Part shown: one piece after another, positions 46,894-54,536 of the stretch
Numbering within the stretch: the stretch's first letter is position 1
How the letters are laid out: every line of letters begins with the position of its first letter
Origin: Devosia subaequoris
GTDB lineage: Bacteria > Pseudomonadota > Alphaproteobacteria > Rhizobiales > Devosiaceae
Assembly: GCF_014197055.1 (NCBI RefSeq)
Contig: NZ_JACIEW010000002.1
Coordinates: 310,001-374,000 of the forward strand
Reading direction: 5' to 3'
Length of the DNA stretch: 64,000 nt
Notes under the pieces: model-generated
Databases searched by the model: none
Seen by the model: the letters and a program-made list of their open reading frames with translations, nothing else
Told to the model about the DNA's origin: nothing
Translations under genes and position numbers: made by a program

Positions 46894-47358
46894 TCAGATC
46901 GGCAAGCCCGAACGTGCCTTGACCCGTCTTATGCTCATATTGGAGTGGATGCGCGCTACCCCGGGCAACCGCGCGCTCAAACGGCGATGCAGATGTTCGA
47001 AGTCCTCATGGTCGCGGCAGATCACCCGCAGGATATAGTCGGACTGCCCGGCCATCAGATGGCATTCGAGCACTTCAGGAATATCCTGCACGGCAGTCTC
47101 AAAGGCATCGAGCGCCGCTTCGCTCTGGCTGGTTAACCCCACCTCAATGAAGAATTGCATGGCAAAACCCAGCCGGCCGGCATCAAGCTCGGCGCGGTAG
47201 CCCTGCACGAACCCAGCATCTTCCAGCGCCTTGATACGCCGGTGGCAGGCAGAGGGCGACAAGCCGACCGTGTCACCAAGAACCTGAACACTGCGATGGG
47301 AATCGCGCTGCAGCTCACGCAACAACTTCCGGTCTGTGGCATCAGGCTGCAGGGGCAA
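46894..47358 (-). CDS. Lrp/AsnC family transcriptional regulator
   Basis: 154 residues: winged helix N-terminus (ATDRKLLRELQRDSHRSVQ, VGLSPSACHRRIKALEDAG) and a RAM ligand-binding domain (VLECHLMAGQSDYILRVICRD). The family senses amino acids and forms octamers. A near-palindrome lies 20-41 bases before the start and is a likely own operator. Because the transporter operon is 141 bases downstream on the same strand, the regulator may also control it, but this is inference. Confidence 0.94.
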   Translation of the reverse strand: MPLQPDATDRKLLRELQRDSHRSVQVLGDTVGLSPSACHRRIKALEDAGFVQGYRAELDAGRLGFAMQFFIEVGLTSQSEAALDAFETAVQDIPEVLECHLMAGQSDYILRVICRDHEDFEHLHRRLSARLPGVARIHSNMSIRRVKARSGLPI

Positions 47359-47377
47359 GGATTCGGGTCTCCGGAAA

Positions 47378-47399
47378 ATTTATCAGTTGACTGACAAAT
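47378..47399. promoter_or_regulatory. Near-palindromic operator upstream of the Lrp-type gene
   Basis: ATTTATCAG-TTGA-CTGACAAAT: nine-base half-sites that match as an inverted repeat with one mismatch, placed just before the start of the Lrp gene. Lrp/AsnC proteins usually repress their own genes through such sites. Confidence 0.55.
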
Positions 47400-47403
47400 G
47401 CGC

Positions 47404-47437
47404 TCCCGCGGGATGCGTTGACAAGCATCCCGCGGGA
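47404..47437. repeat. 13-bp perfect inverted repeat
   Basis: TCCCGCGGGATGC, 8-base loop, then the exact complement. It sits between the end of the glycine-rich protein gene (47471) and the Lrp operator. It lacks a T-run on both strands; it may be a factor-assisted terminator for the glycine-rich gene or a second binding site. Confidence 0.6.
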
Positions 47438-47470
47438 TATCTCCCACACAATCCTCGGCGTGATACGAAC

Positions 47471-48226
47471 TTAGTAAACGTAGAGTACCAGGTTTCGTCC
47501 ACTTTGACGCGCAGCGAACACGCGCTCAGTCCCATAGGGCATCCGGCTCAGGGTAGCGGCAACCAGCGGATCACCGGTAATCGCCGAGCGCAATGAATTG
47601 TTCAGCCCTGTCTGTCGCAGCGCCGCAGCCAAATGCGAACGTAGTTCAGGGCACACCTTAACGCGTCGCACATTTACATTGGTCGCCCGGCTCCAGGAGG
47701 CGTCGACCCGTGTGGACTGGATCAACCGTTGCAGTTCGGCTGGCGAGATGCCCTGACATCCCTGGAAATCGGATGAGCCGGTGCCTGCAAGTTGGCCACC
47801 ACCGTTTCCACCCCCGCCGCTTCCGCCGCCGCCGGTGGTGCCGCCGCCGCCACTATCGTTTCCCGGTGTCGAGCCGCCGCCTATGCCGACATCGACATCG
47901 GCGAGATTGTCTCCTCCGACTTGGGCGCGGACCCTTACACCGTCGTTTAAAAGCCCGACATTGGCGTCGACCACAGACGAGCCTCCGGCACCAACGGTCG
48001 CATTGGCCACACTGCCATTGCCGACCTTTGCATCAAGAACCTGGTTGCCCCCCCCCCCGACCCCGACATTGACAAGACCGGAGTCGCCGGCATCGCCCTT
48101 TCCGAGGGTGACGAGTGCCTTGTCGTCCTTGCAACCGACAATACCGAGCAAGGAGCCCGCCTGCGCTGGAAGTGAAACGCTTGCAAGCAACGCAACAGAA
48201 AGAAAAGCAACCTTAGAAAAACTCAT
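47471..48226 (-). CDS. Glycine-rich secreted protein with an internal G11 tract
   Basis: 251 residues with a signal peptide (SFSKVAFLSVALLASVSLP, cleavage after AQA). The mature part has Gly/Val/Asp-rich imperfect repeats (VNVGVGGGGNQVLDAKVGNG, ADVDVGIGGGSTPG, SSVVDANVG) followed by a long Gly-Ser run and an ordered C-terminus with two cysteines (FQGCQG, VKVCPELR). The repeats are like beta-solenoid or adhesin-type folds, but I do not recognise the family. A GGAGG site precedes the ATG at 48226. An 11-base homopolymer within the repeats (48048-48058) could cause frameshifts. Confidence 0.8.
   Translation of the reverse strand: MSFSKVAFLSVALLASVSLPAQAGSLLGIVGCKDDKALVTLGKGDAGDSGLVNVGVGGGGNQVLDAKVGNGSVANATVGAGGSSVVDANVGLLNDGVRVRAQVGGDNLADVDVGIGGGSTPGNDSGGGGTTGGGGSGGGGNGGGQLAGTGSSDFQGCQGISPAELQRLIQSTRVDASWSRATNVNVRRVKVCPELRSHLAAALRQTGLNNSLRSAITGDPLVAATLSRMPYGTERVFAARQSGRNLVLYVY
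48048..48058 (-). repeat. Homopolymer tract: 11 G on the coding strand
   Basis: A run of 11 identical bases inside an open reading frame of a secreted glycine-rich protein; it encodes part of the GGGGN stretch. Such tracts are prone to slipped-strand changes. It could also be a sequencing artefact in length. Confidence 0.85.
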
Positions 48227-48641
48227 ACTGCACCTCCTTTGTCGACGACATGTCGCCAAAGAATAATGCACCAAAAAAATTTGGAGTCTTACCAACAGTT
48301 TGGCAAGAGTTTCTGCCTTTTTGATTACTACAATTGAATCGTATAGAAATTTCTATATATTTGTAACCAAGTTAACAATCTACGGATAAATCAGTATTTA
48401 TAAGTCCCAATATAAAAACAGGGCGCGAAACCGAAGTTTCGCGCCCCTCCGGGGCGACCTGCAAAGGAGCGTCAACCTCTGCGGCCGACCGCCGATCGGA
48501 TGGTGGAGGCTCTGTTGGCGTCCCACCATAGATTGGTCCGGCTCAATGCGTCCGGTTCGCTTGCTCAACGACCGGACACGCAGGCGGTTCCCGCCATTGG
48601 GGCTCACATTGATTTTGTGATCGGAGAAGGGCGTCGCGTGC
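48227..48641. other. 415-base intergenic region, AT-rich half and terminator
   Basis: The first 190 bases (48227-48412) are strikingly AT-rich compared with the rest of the window and form the upstream region of the glycine-rich protein gene. The rest has the terminator at 48414-48446 and normal composition without a credible gene. Confidence 0.6.
48414..48446 (-). terminator. Rho-independent terminator of the kinase/regulator operon
   Basis: GGGCGCGAAAC, loop of four bases and its complement (11-bp perfect stem, 48421-48446) with TTTTT following on the minus strand at 48414-48418; it lies about 200 bases past the stop of the LuxR regulator gene. Confidence 0.8.
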
Positions 48642-49571
48642 CTAAAGCTCGAATGGAGCCTGCAGTGCCTGGATTGCCTTGATCGCCGCCGAAGCTCGGT
48701 TCTCTACACCCAGCTTGGCATAGACCTGCTCAAGATGCTTGTTCACCGTGCGCGGGCTGAGCCCCAGAATTTCCCCAATGTCCTTGTTGGACTTGCCGCG
48801 GCCAATCCAGAGCAGCACTTCGCTTTCGCGTGCCGTCAGGCCGAATTGTTGGCGCAGGATTTCTTCTTGCCCCTCAACCTGAGCCCGGGCGATGCGGAAT
48901 AGATATTCGTCCCCACCCACCACGCCCAGAAAGGCAAAATGCAGACCCGTGCCGTCGCCCGTTTTGAGGTCGAACCCTCCCCCCGGCGTCGGCCGCTCGC
49001 CTTCGGCCAGGCGCCAGTCGACAAAGCACCGCGACATGATGAGTTGGACCTCCTGCCCCAGACCGGAGCGATCCAGCAGTCGATTGGCCTGCGGCGTCGA
49101 CCAAAGCACCAGCCCGTCGGCAGCAAAGGCCACCAGGTGCCGTCCGGCGGCATCCAGTGCGATGCGGGCACTTTGCGCCCGCCGCGCATTTGCCAGATGC
49201 ACCCGTATCCTGGCACGCAGTTCATCCACGTTGATGGGCTTTGAAAGATAGTCCACCCCGCCGCTTTCCAGTGCATGCACAACGTGCTCGGTCTCGGTCA
49301 GTCCGGTCATGAAGATGATCGGAACGTGAACCAGCGGCGGCAAGGCTTTCATCTGCCGGCAGGTTTCAAAACCATCCAGGCCCGGCATGACGGCATCCAT
49401 CAGCACGACGTCGGGCGTGACTCGTTCAACGATCTTGAGTGCGGCCTCGCCGCTACGGGCGACCAGCACGGTCACGCCTGCTTCTTCGAGCGCGGTGGTC
49501 AGAAACCCCAGCGACTCCGGCGAGTCGTCGACCAGAAGAACGATATCCTGCTCCCGCTCAATCCGGCTCAT
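48642..49571 (-). CDS. Response regulator with LuxR-type DNA-binding domain
   Basis: 309 residues. Receiver domain (1-125; LLVDDSPESLG, phospho-acceptor Asp59 in VVLMDAVMPGLDG, K in YLSKPINVDEL), a middle PAS-like region (about 140-235), and a C-terminal LuxR helix-turn-helix (LTARESEVLLWIGRGKSNKD, LGLSPRTVNKHLEQVYAKLG). The start ATG lies inside the end of the transporter-kinase gene (14-base overlap), so it is the likely cognate partner. It would act on promoters of nitrogen genes next to it (urtA), by inference from position. Its PAS-like insert is unusual for this class. Confidence 0.93.
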   Translation of the reverse strand: MSRIEREQDIVLLVDDSPESLGFLTTALEEAGVTVLVARSGEAALKIVERVTPDVVLMDAVMPGLDGFETCRQMKALPPLVHVPIIFMTGLTETEHVVHALESGGVDYLSKPINVDELRARIRVHLANARRAQSARIALDAAGRHLVAFAADGLVLWSTPQANRLLDRSGLGQEVQLIMSRCFVDWRLAEGERPTPGGGFDLKTGDGTGLHFAFLGVVGGDEYLFRIARAQVEGQEEILRQQFGLTARESEVLLWIGRGKSNKDIGEILGLSPRTVNKHLEQVYAKLGVENRASAAIKAIQALQAPFEL

Positions 49572-52500
49572 GGCCCACCCGCTCCAGCGTTGCGGCGAAG
49601 CCGTCGAAATCAAAGTTCTGCATATGCTGCCTTAGCGCCTCGACAAGCGGCAGATTGGCCGGGTCGGCCGCCAGCTCGCCCAACTTGTCATCAATGCCCC
49701 TGACATGACCGATTTGACCGAGCGCGGCCAGGTCACGCAAGTGCTCTGCGCCTGGAGAACGCATTTGCCTTTCCTGAGGCACGGCAGTACCAGGCGCTTC
49801 ATGGATCCACTCCAGCCCCAGATGCGTACCCAGCCGGTCGACAAGCTGGTTAAGGTCGAAGGGCTTGGCCAGCGAATCACTGTGTCCGGAATCAGAACTG
49901 GTAGGATTGGCGCCATCCCCGATATTGGCCGAGAGCATGATCATCGGCGCCACGACCCCGCGGGCGCGCATGGTCTGCACCAGATCCCAGCCGCTCATGC
50001 CAGGCATCCGGATATCGACAAAGTACAGGTCCGGTTTTGCCGTCTCTATGGCGGCAAGACAGGATTGGCCATCGACCGCGGCGAGCACAGTAAAGCCGAG
50101 CGGCGCAAGCATCTCATGCATCAACTGGCGGTGGTCGGCATTGTCATCGACAACCATGATGGTGCGTCGACTGCCCTGATACCCGATAATCTGCTGTGCC
50201 GGGGCCACACGTTTGGTCGGGCGCTCAACCTTGGACAACATCAGCCGCACCTGGAAGCGTGTCCCTTCGCCCACTGCGCTCGTGACAGTGATTTCCCCAC
50301 CCAGTGTCTCCGTCAGTAGCTTGGTGATGGTGAGCCCCAATCCCAGCCCCGGCGTAAAGCGGTTGCGCTCTGCCTCCCCCCGCACAAAGGGCTCGAAGAT
50401 ATGATCCAGATCGGCTGCCGCTATGCCGCTGCCACTATCTTCAACAGTGAAAGTGGCAACCTGCATGCGATAGCCGACGCTGAAACTGACATGGCCTGAA
50501 CTGGTGAACTTGATGGCATTGGACAGCAGATTGACGAGAACCTGCCGCAACCGTTTCTCGTCCGTACGCACATAATCGGGCAGCGCCCGGGCACGCTCAT
50601 GGCGGAACTCGAGTCCCTTGGCCCGCGCCTGCAGGCGGAACATGTCGACGATCTGATCCAGGAAGTCCTGGATATTGACCTCGCTGGTATAGACCTGCAG
50701 CCGCCCCGCCTCGATCTTGGAAATGTCGAGTAGCCCATCGATTAGTCCGGACAGATGCTCGGCGCTGCGACGAATAACCTGTGCCGAGCCGCGCCGGTTC
50801 TCCGGCAGTTGGCCATCGCGCTCGAGAATTTGCGCATAGCCCATCACCGCATTGAGCGGCGTGCGCAATTCGTGGCTTAGGCCCACAACATAGCGGCTCT
50901 TGGCCTGATTGGCAGCCTCGGCCTTTTCCTTGGCGCGCTGCAATTCGGCGTCGGTCTTCGAGTGCGCATCGATTTCTTTCAGGAGCAGCGTGTTCTGGCG
51001 CGAGCTTTCCTCCTCTGCCACCAGACGACTGTCATGCGCCAGTACCAGGAACCAGGTCATCACCCCCGCAGCCGCTGCAAAGACGAAGAACACGACCAGC
51101 AGCGTGCCACCGACGACGTCGGCCGTATTGGGCGCAGAGCGACCCGCAAAATAATAGATCAGCCCCAGAACGCCGCCCAGGATCGCCGTGGCAATGACCA
51201 TGGAAATGCCATAGCGCCCCAGCCGGGTCTGCAGTTTGTCGATGGCCCATTGCGGCAGGATGCTCGCGGCCACCGCATGGGTCTGCGCGCGGAAATGCGC
51301 GTGCGGCTTGCACATGTCGTGACAGCGCGCGTCGAGCGAGCAGCACAGCGAGCAGATCGGCGCAGCATAGGCTGGGCACCAGGCCATATCCTCAGGCTCG
51401 AACGGATGCTCGCAGATCGAGCAGGTGAGCGTCTGCCTCGACTGCCACTGCTTGCGCGGTTTGCGTGCGAGATAATATTTGCCCTTGGTGGCCCAGGCGA
51501 TGGCGGGCGAGGCAATCAGGCACACGATAAGGGCGATATAGGGCGAGAGCGCTGAGGCCATCTCGCCAAAGGCCCCGAAATGGGCGGTGAGCGCGATGAC
51601 CACCGACAGGGACATCGAGCCGACGCCGACCGGGTTGATGTCATAAAGATGGGCACGCTTGAACTCGATCCCCGGCGGCGCCAGGCCCAGCGGCTTGTTG
51701 ATGAACAGATCTGCCGAGATCGAGCAAAGCCAGGCCATCGCGATGATGGAGAATATGCCCAGCGTCTCTTCGAGCAGCCGATAGATGCCCAACTCCATCA
51801 GCAAAAGCGCAATGGCCACATTGAACAGCAGCCAGACCACGCGCCCCGGATGGCTGTGGGTCAGGCGCGAAAAGAAATTCGACCAGGCCAGCGAGCCGGC
51901 ATAGGCGTTCATTACGTTGATCTTGAGCTGGCTGACGACAACGAACACCGCCATCAGCATCAGCGCCACGAACTCATTGGGGATCATGTAGCCAAACGCC
52001 ACGGCATACATATGACCCGGTTCGGAGGCGTGTTCGGGCGACACCCCTGCGGAAAGCGCGAGGAAAGCGAGAAATGAGCCGGCGATCAGCTTGGGCGCGC
52101 CGACCACCACCCAGCCGGCACCTGCGAGAAAGATCCCCAGCTTGTGCCGCCATTTTGGCGCCCCTCCGGCGGGCAGGAAGCGCAGGAAGTCGACCTGCTC
52201 GCCGATCTGGGTCATCAGCGCCAGAATGACCGCCGAGGCCGCGCCGAATTTGGCGATGTCGAACGGCGCGATACCGCCCGCAATGCCTTCCGGCTGCCCC
52301 AACCCTGCAAAGGCGCGCCAGAGATCGAACTTTTCCCAATCCATGAAGGCGATGAAGAAGAAGGGCAGGACGTTAAGCAAGATCCAGATCGGCTGGGTCA
52401 GCATCTGGAACGACGAGATCATGCGGATGCCATGCGTCACCAGCGGAATCACCACCAGCGCCGAAATGATATGGCCGATCCAGAGCGGAATGCCGAACGC

Positions 52501-52926
52501 CAGCTCCAGCGCGCTCGACATGATCGAAGCTTCGATGGCGAATAGAATGAAGGTGAAGCTGGCATAGATCAGCGAGGTGATCGTCGAGCCAATATAGCCA
52601 AAGCTGGCTCCGCGCGTCAGCAGATCAACATCGACGCCATGCCGGGTCGCATAACGCGAGATCGGCACGCCAACCAGAAGGATGGCGACTGACGCGACGA
52701 GAATCGCGATCAGCGCATTGGTTGTGCCGTACGAAAGCGTAATGGCCCCGCCGATTGCCTCCAATGCGAGGAAGGAAATGGCCCCGATCGCGGTTTGGGA
52801 AATCCGGTCATTGGAGAAGCGCCGGGCCGACTTGGCGGTAAAGCGCAGGGCATAGTCTTCCAGGGTCTGGTTGGCCACCCAGCGATTGTACTCGCGCCTG
52901 ACCGGGATGATCCGTTGCCGTGCCAT
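49558..52926 (-). CDS. NCS1-like permease domain fused to hybrid sensor histidine kinase
   Basis: 1122 residues. Order: NCS1/CodB-like nucleobase-cation symporter domain (about 1-495, some 12 hydrophobic segments; LEDYALRFTAKSARRFSNDR, RYATRHGVDVDLLTRGASFGY), a cysteine cluster (Cys502, 505, 517, 525, 528, 529, 535, 539), two more hydrophobic segments (574-595, 606-629), coiled coil, HisKA with phospho-His685 in GLSHELRTPLNAV, HATPase_c (NLLSNAIKFTSSG, GLGLGLTITK), a receiver with Asp927/Asp928 and phospho-acceptor Asp971 in FVDIRMPGMSG, and an acidic helical tail. The transporter part probably serves as the sensor. It is divergent from urtA and overlaps the LuxR regulator gene. Ligand (urea, allantoin, cytosine-like compounds) unknown. 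Confidence 0.92.
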   Translation of the reverse strand: MARQRIIPVRREYNRWVANQTLEDYALRFTAKSARRFSNDRISQTAIGAISFLALEAIGGAITLSYGTTNALIAILVASVAILLVGVPISRYATRHGVDVDLLTRGASFGYIGSTITSLIYASFTFILFAIEASIMSSALELAFGIPLWIGHIISALVVIPLVTHGIRMISSFQMLTQPIWILLNVLPFFFIAFMDWEKFDLWRAFAGLGQPEGIAGGIAPFDIAKFGAASAVILALMTQIGEQVDFLRFLPAGGAPKWRHKLGIFLAGAGWVVVGAPKLIAGSFLAFLALSAGVSPEHASEPGHMYAVAFGYMIPNEFVALMLMAVFVVVSQLKINVMNAYAGSLAWSNFFSRLTHSHPGRVVWLLFNVAIALLLMELGIYRLLEETLGIFSIIAMAWLCSISADLFINKPLGLAPPGIEFKRAHLYDINPVGVGSMSLSVVIALTAHFGAFGEMASALSPYIALIVCLIASPAIAWATKGKYYLARKPRKQWQSRQTLTCSICEHPFEPEDMAWCPAYAAPICSLCCSLDARCHDMCKPHAHFRAQTHAVAASILPQWAIDKLQTRLGRYGISMVIATAILGGVLGLIYYFAGRSAPNTADVVGGTLLVVFFVFAAAAGVMTWFLVLAHDSRLVAEEESSRQNTLLLKEIDAHSKTDAELQRAKEKAEAANQAKSRYVVGLSHELRTPLNAVMGYAQILERDGQLPENRRGSAQVIRRSAEHLSGLIDGLLDISKIEAGRLQVYTSEVNIQDFLDQIVDMFRLQARAKGLEFRHERARALPDYVRTDEKRLRQVLVNLLSNAIKFTSSGHVSFSVGYRMQVATFTVEDSGSGIAAADLDHIFEPFVRGEAERNRFTPGLGLGLTITKLLTETLGGEITVTSAVGEGTRFQVRLMLSKVERPTKRVAPAQQIIGYQGSRRTIMVVDDNADHRQLMHEMLAPLGFTVLAAVDGQSCLAAIETAKPDLYFVDIRMPGMSGWDLVQTMRARGVVAPMIMLSANIGDGANPTSSDSGHSDSLAKPFDLNQLVDRLGTHLGLEWIHEAPGTAVPQERQMRSPGAEHLRDLAALGQIGHVRGIDDKLGELAADPANLPLVEALRQHMQNFDFDGFAATLERVGHEPD

Positions 52927-53161
52927 GCAAGCCTAAACCTTAACCAGTTCGCCGCGCTGCCCAAAAAATCGCCAGCTCTTCAATAGCACGGAATCCGGAA
53001 TAATCACGCGGTTTTTCAGGGCGTTCCGCCAATATCCGGAATCAACGCGACAGGCAGTTACGTCAATCGACGTATAGGGCGAACCTTAAGTTCTGTCCCA
53101 GTGTGCCTCCAGGACGCCTCCCGGTGTCTTGAGGGACTCAACAGGTCTAGAGGGACAACAC
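52927..53161. promoter_or_regulatory. Divergent control region, sensor kinase / urtA
   Basis: 235 bases. It contains an inverted repeat TACGTC-AATC-GACGTA at 53059-53074, 88 bases before urtA, in the size class used by LuxR-type regulators, and two direct repeats TCCGGAAT (52996-53003 and 53037-53044) 41 bases apart, about four helical turns. These are candidate sites for the adjacent LuxR-type regulator or a nitrogen regulator. No obvious sigma-54 element (GG-N10-GC with TGGCAC/TTGC) is seen. Confidence 0.5.
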
Positions 53162-54457
53162 ATGAAGAATTTCAGCGCGAAAAGCGCTCTGCTCGCCGCC
53201 GCTCTTGCTGGCAGCGTCTCGCTGTCTGCGGTGCCGGTCATGGCGCAGGACGACACCATCAAGGTCGGCATTCTGCACTCGCTTTCGGGCACCATGGCGA
53301 TCTCGGAAACCACGCTCAAGGATACCATGCTGTTCCTGATCGAACAGCAGAATGCCAAGGGCGGTGTGATGGGCAAGATGCTCGAACCCGTCGTGGTCGA
53401 CATTGCCTCGGACTGGCCGCTGGCCGCCGAGCTGGCCCGTCAGCTCATCGAAGTCGATGAAGTTGATGCGGTGTTTGGTTGCTGGACTTCCGTCTGCCGC
53501 AAGTCGGTGCTGCCGGTCTTTGAAGAACTCAATTCGCTGCTGTTCTACCCGGTGCAGTACGAGGGTGAAGAATCCCAGCGCAACGTGTTCTACACCGGTG
53601 CCTCCCCCAACCAGCAGGCCATTCCCGCCGTCGACTATCTGATGAACGAAGAGGGCGTCGAGCGCTGGGTTCTGGCCGGCACTGACTATGTCTACCCCCA
53701 GACCACCAACAAGATCCTCGAGCAATACCTGCTCGACCAGGGTGTGGCCGCCGAAGACATCATGATCAACTACACGCCTTTCGGTCATTCCGATTGGCAG
53801 ACCATCGTCTCCGACATCGTCGCCTTCGGTTCGGAAGGCAAGAAGACCGCCGTGGTCTCCACCATTAATGGTGACGCCAACGTGCCGTTCTACCGCGAAC
53901 TGGGCAATCAGGGCGTTGCTGCCGAGGACATCCCCGTGGTGGCCTTCTCGGTCGGTGAAGAAGAACTTTCCGGCTTCGACACCACCCCGCTGGTGGGTCA
54001 CCTGGCCGCCTGGAACTACTTCATGTCCGTGGATACCCCGGAAAACGAGCAGTTCATCGCTGACTGGCAGGAATTCATCGGCTCGGAAGACCGCGTCACC
54101 AATGACCCGATGGAAGCCCACCTGATCGGCTTCAACCTCTGGGTCAAGGCCGTGGAAGCGGCCGGCACCACCGATGCTGACGCCGTCATCGATGCCATTG
54201 TCGGTCTCGAAACCCCGAACCTGACCGGCGGCATGGCCACCATGCTCCCCAACCACCACATCACCAAGCCCGTGCTGATCGGTGAAATCCAGGATGACGG
54301 CCAGTTCTTCGTGGTCTGGGAAACCGAAGACCTCGTACCGGGCGATGCTTGGTCCGACTTCCTGCCAGAAAGCGCCATGCTCGAGGCCGATTGGACCGCC
54401 CCAATCAACTGCGGCAACTACAACACCGAAACCGAGAGCTGCGGCTCGGCAATGTAA
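53162..54457 (+). CDS. urtA: Urea ABC transporter substrate-binding protein UrtA
   Basis: 431 residues with a signal peptide (NFSAKSALLAAALAGSVSL, cleaved after MAQ). The periplasmic-binding protein of the Leu/Ile/Val type shows the UrtA hallmarks KVGILHSLSGTMAISE, VFGCWTSVCRKSVLPVFE, NSLLFYPVQYEGEES and ASPNQQAIPAVDYL. It captures urea (and short-chain amides) in the periplasm. First gene of the urtABCDE operon; a 10-bp hairpin lies just after it. Confidence 0.97.
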   Translation: MKNFSAKSALLAAALAGSVSLSAVPVMAQDDTIKVGILHSLSGTMAISETTLKDTMLFLIEQQNAKGGVMGKMLEPVVVDIASDWPLAAELARQLIEVDEVDAVFGCWTSVCRKSVLPVFEELNSLLFYPVQYEGEESQRNVFYTGASPNQQAIPAVDYLMNEEGVERWVLAGTDYVYPQTTNKILEQYLLDQGVAAEDIMINYTPFGHSDWQTIVSDIVAFGSEGKKTAVVSTINGDANVPFYRELGNQGVAAEDIPVVAFSVGEEELSGFDTTPLVGHLAAWNYFMSVDTPENEQFIADWQEFIGSEDRVTNDPMEAHLIGFNLWVKAVEAAGTTDADAVIDAIVGLETPNLTGGMATMLPNHHITKPVLIGEIQDDGQFFVVWETEDLVPGDAWSDFLPESAMLEADWTAPINCGNYNTETESCGSAM

Positions 54458-54475
54458 GGCAGCTTGCCTGACCTG

Positions 54476-54499
54476 GGCAGGGGCGTCGTCGCCCCTGCC
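54476..54499 (+). promoter_or_regulatory. urtA-urtB intercistronic hairpin
   Basis: GGCAGGGGCG, loop of four bases, and CGCCCCTGCC: a perfect 10-bp stem in the 79-base gap after urtA, with no T-run. It likely stabilises the abundant urtA message and lowers readthrough to urtB. Confidence 0.6.
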
Positions 54500-54536
54500 G
54501 ACTCGACTTTCCCGAACGACAAGGACTTGCCCCGCG

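Noticed and set aside
47817-47870. Gly/Ser-coding low-complexity repeats as a CRISPR or tandem repeat array
   Set aside because: The repeats are irregular and in frame with a protein; no constant repeat/unique spacer pattern.
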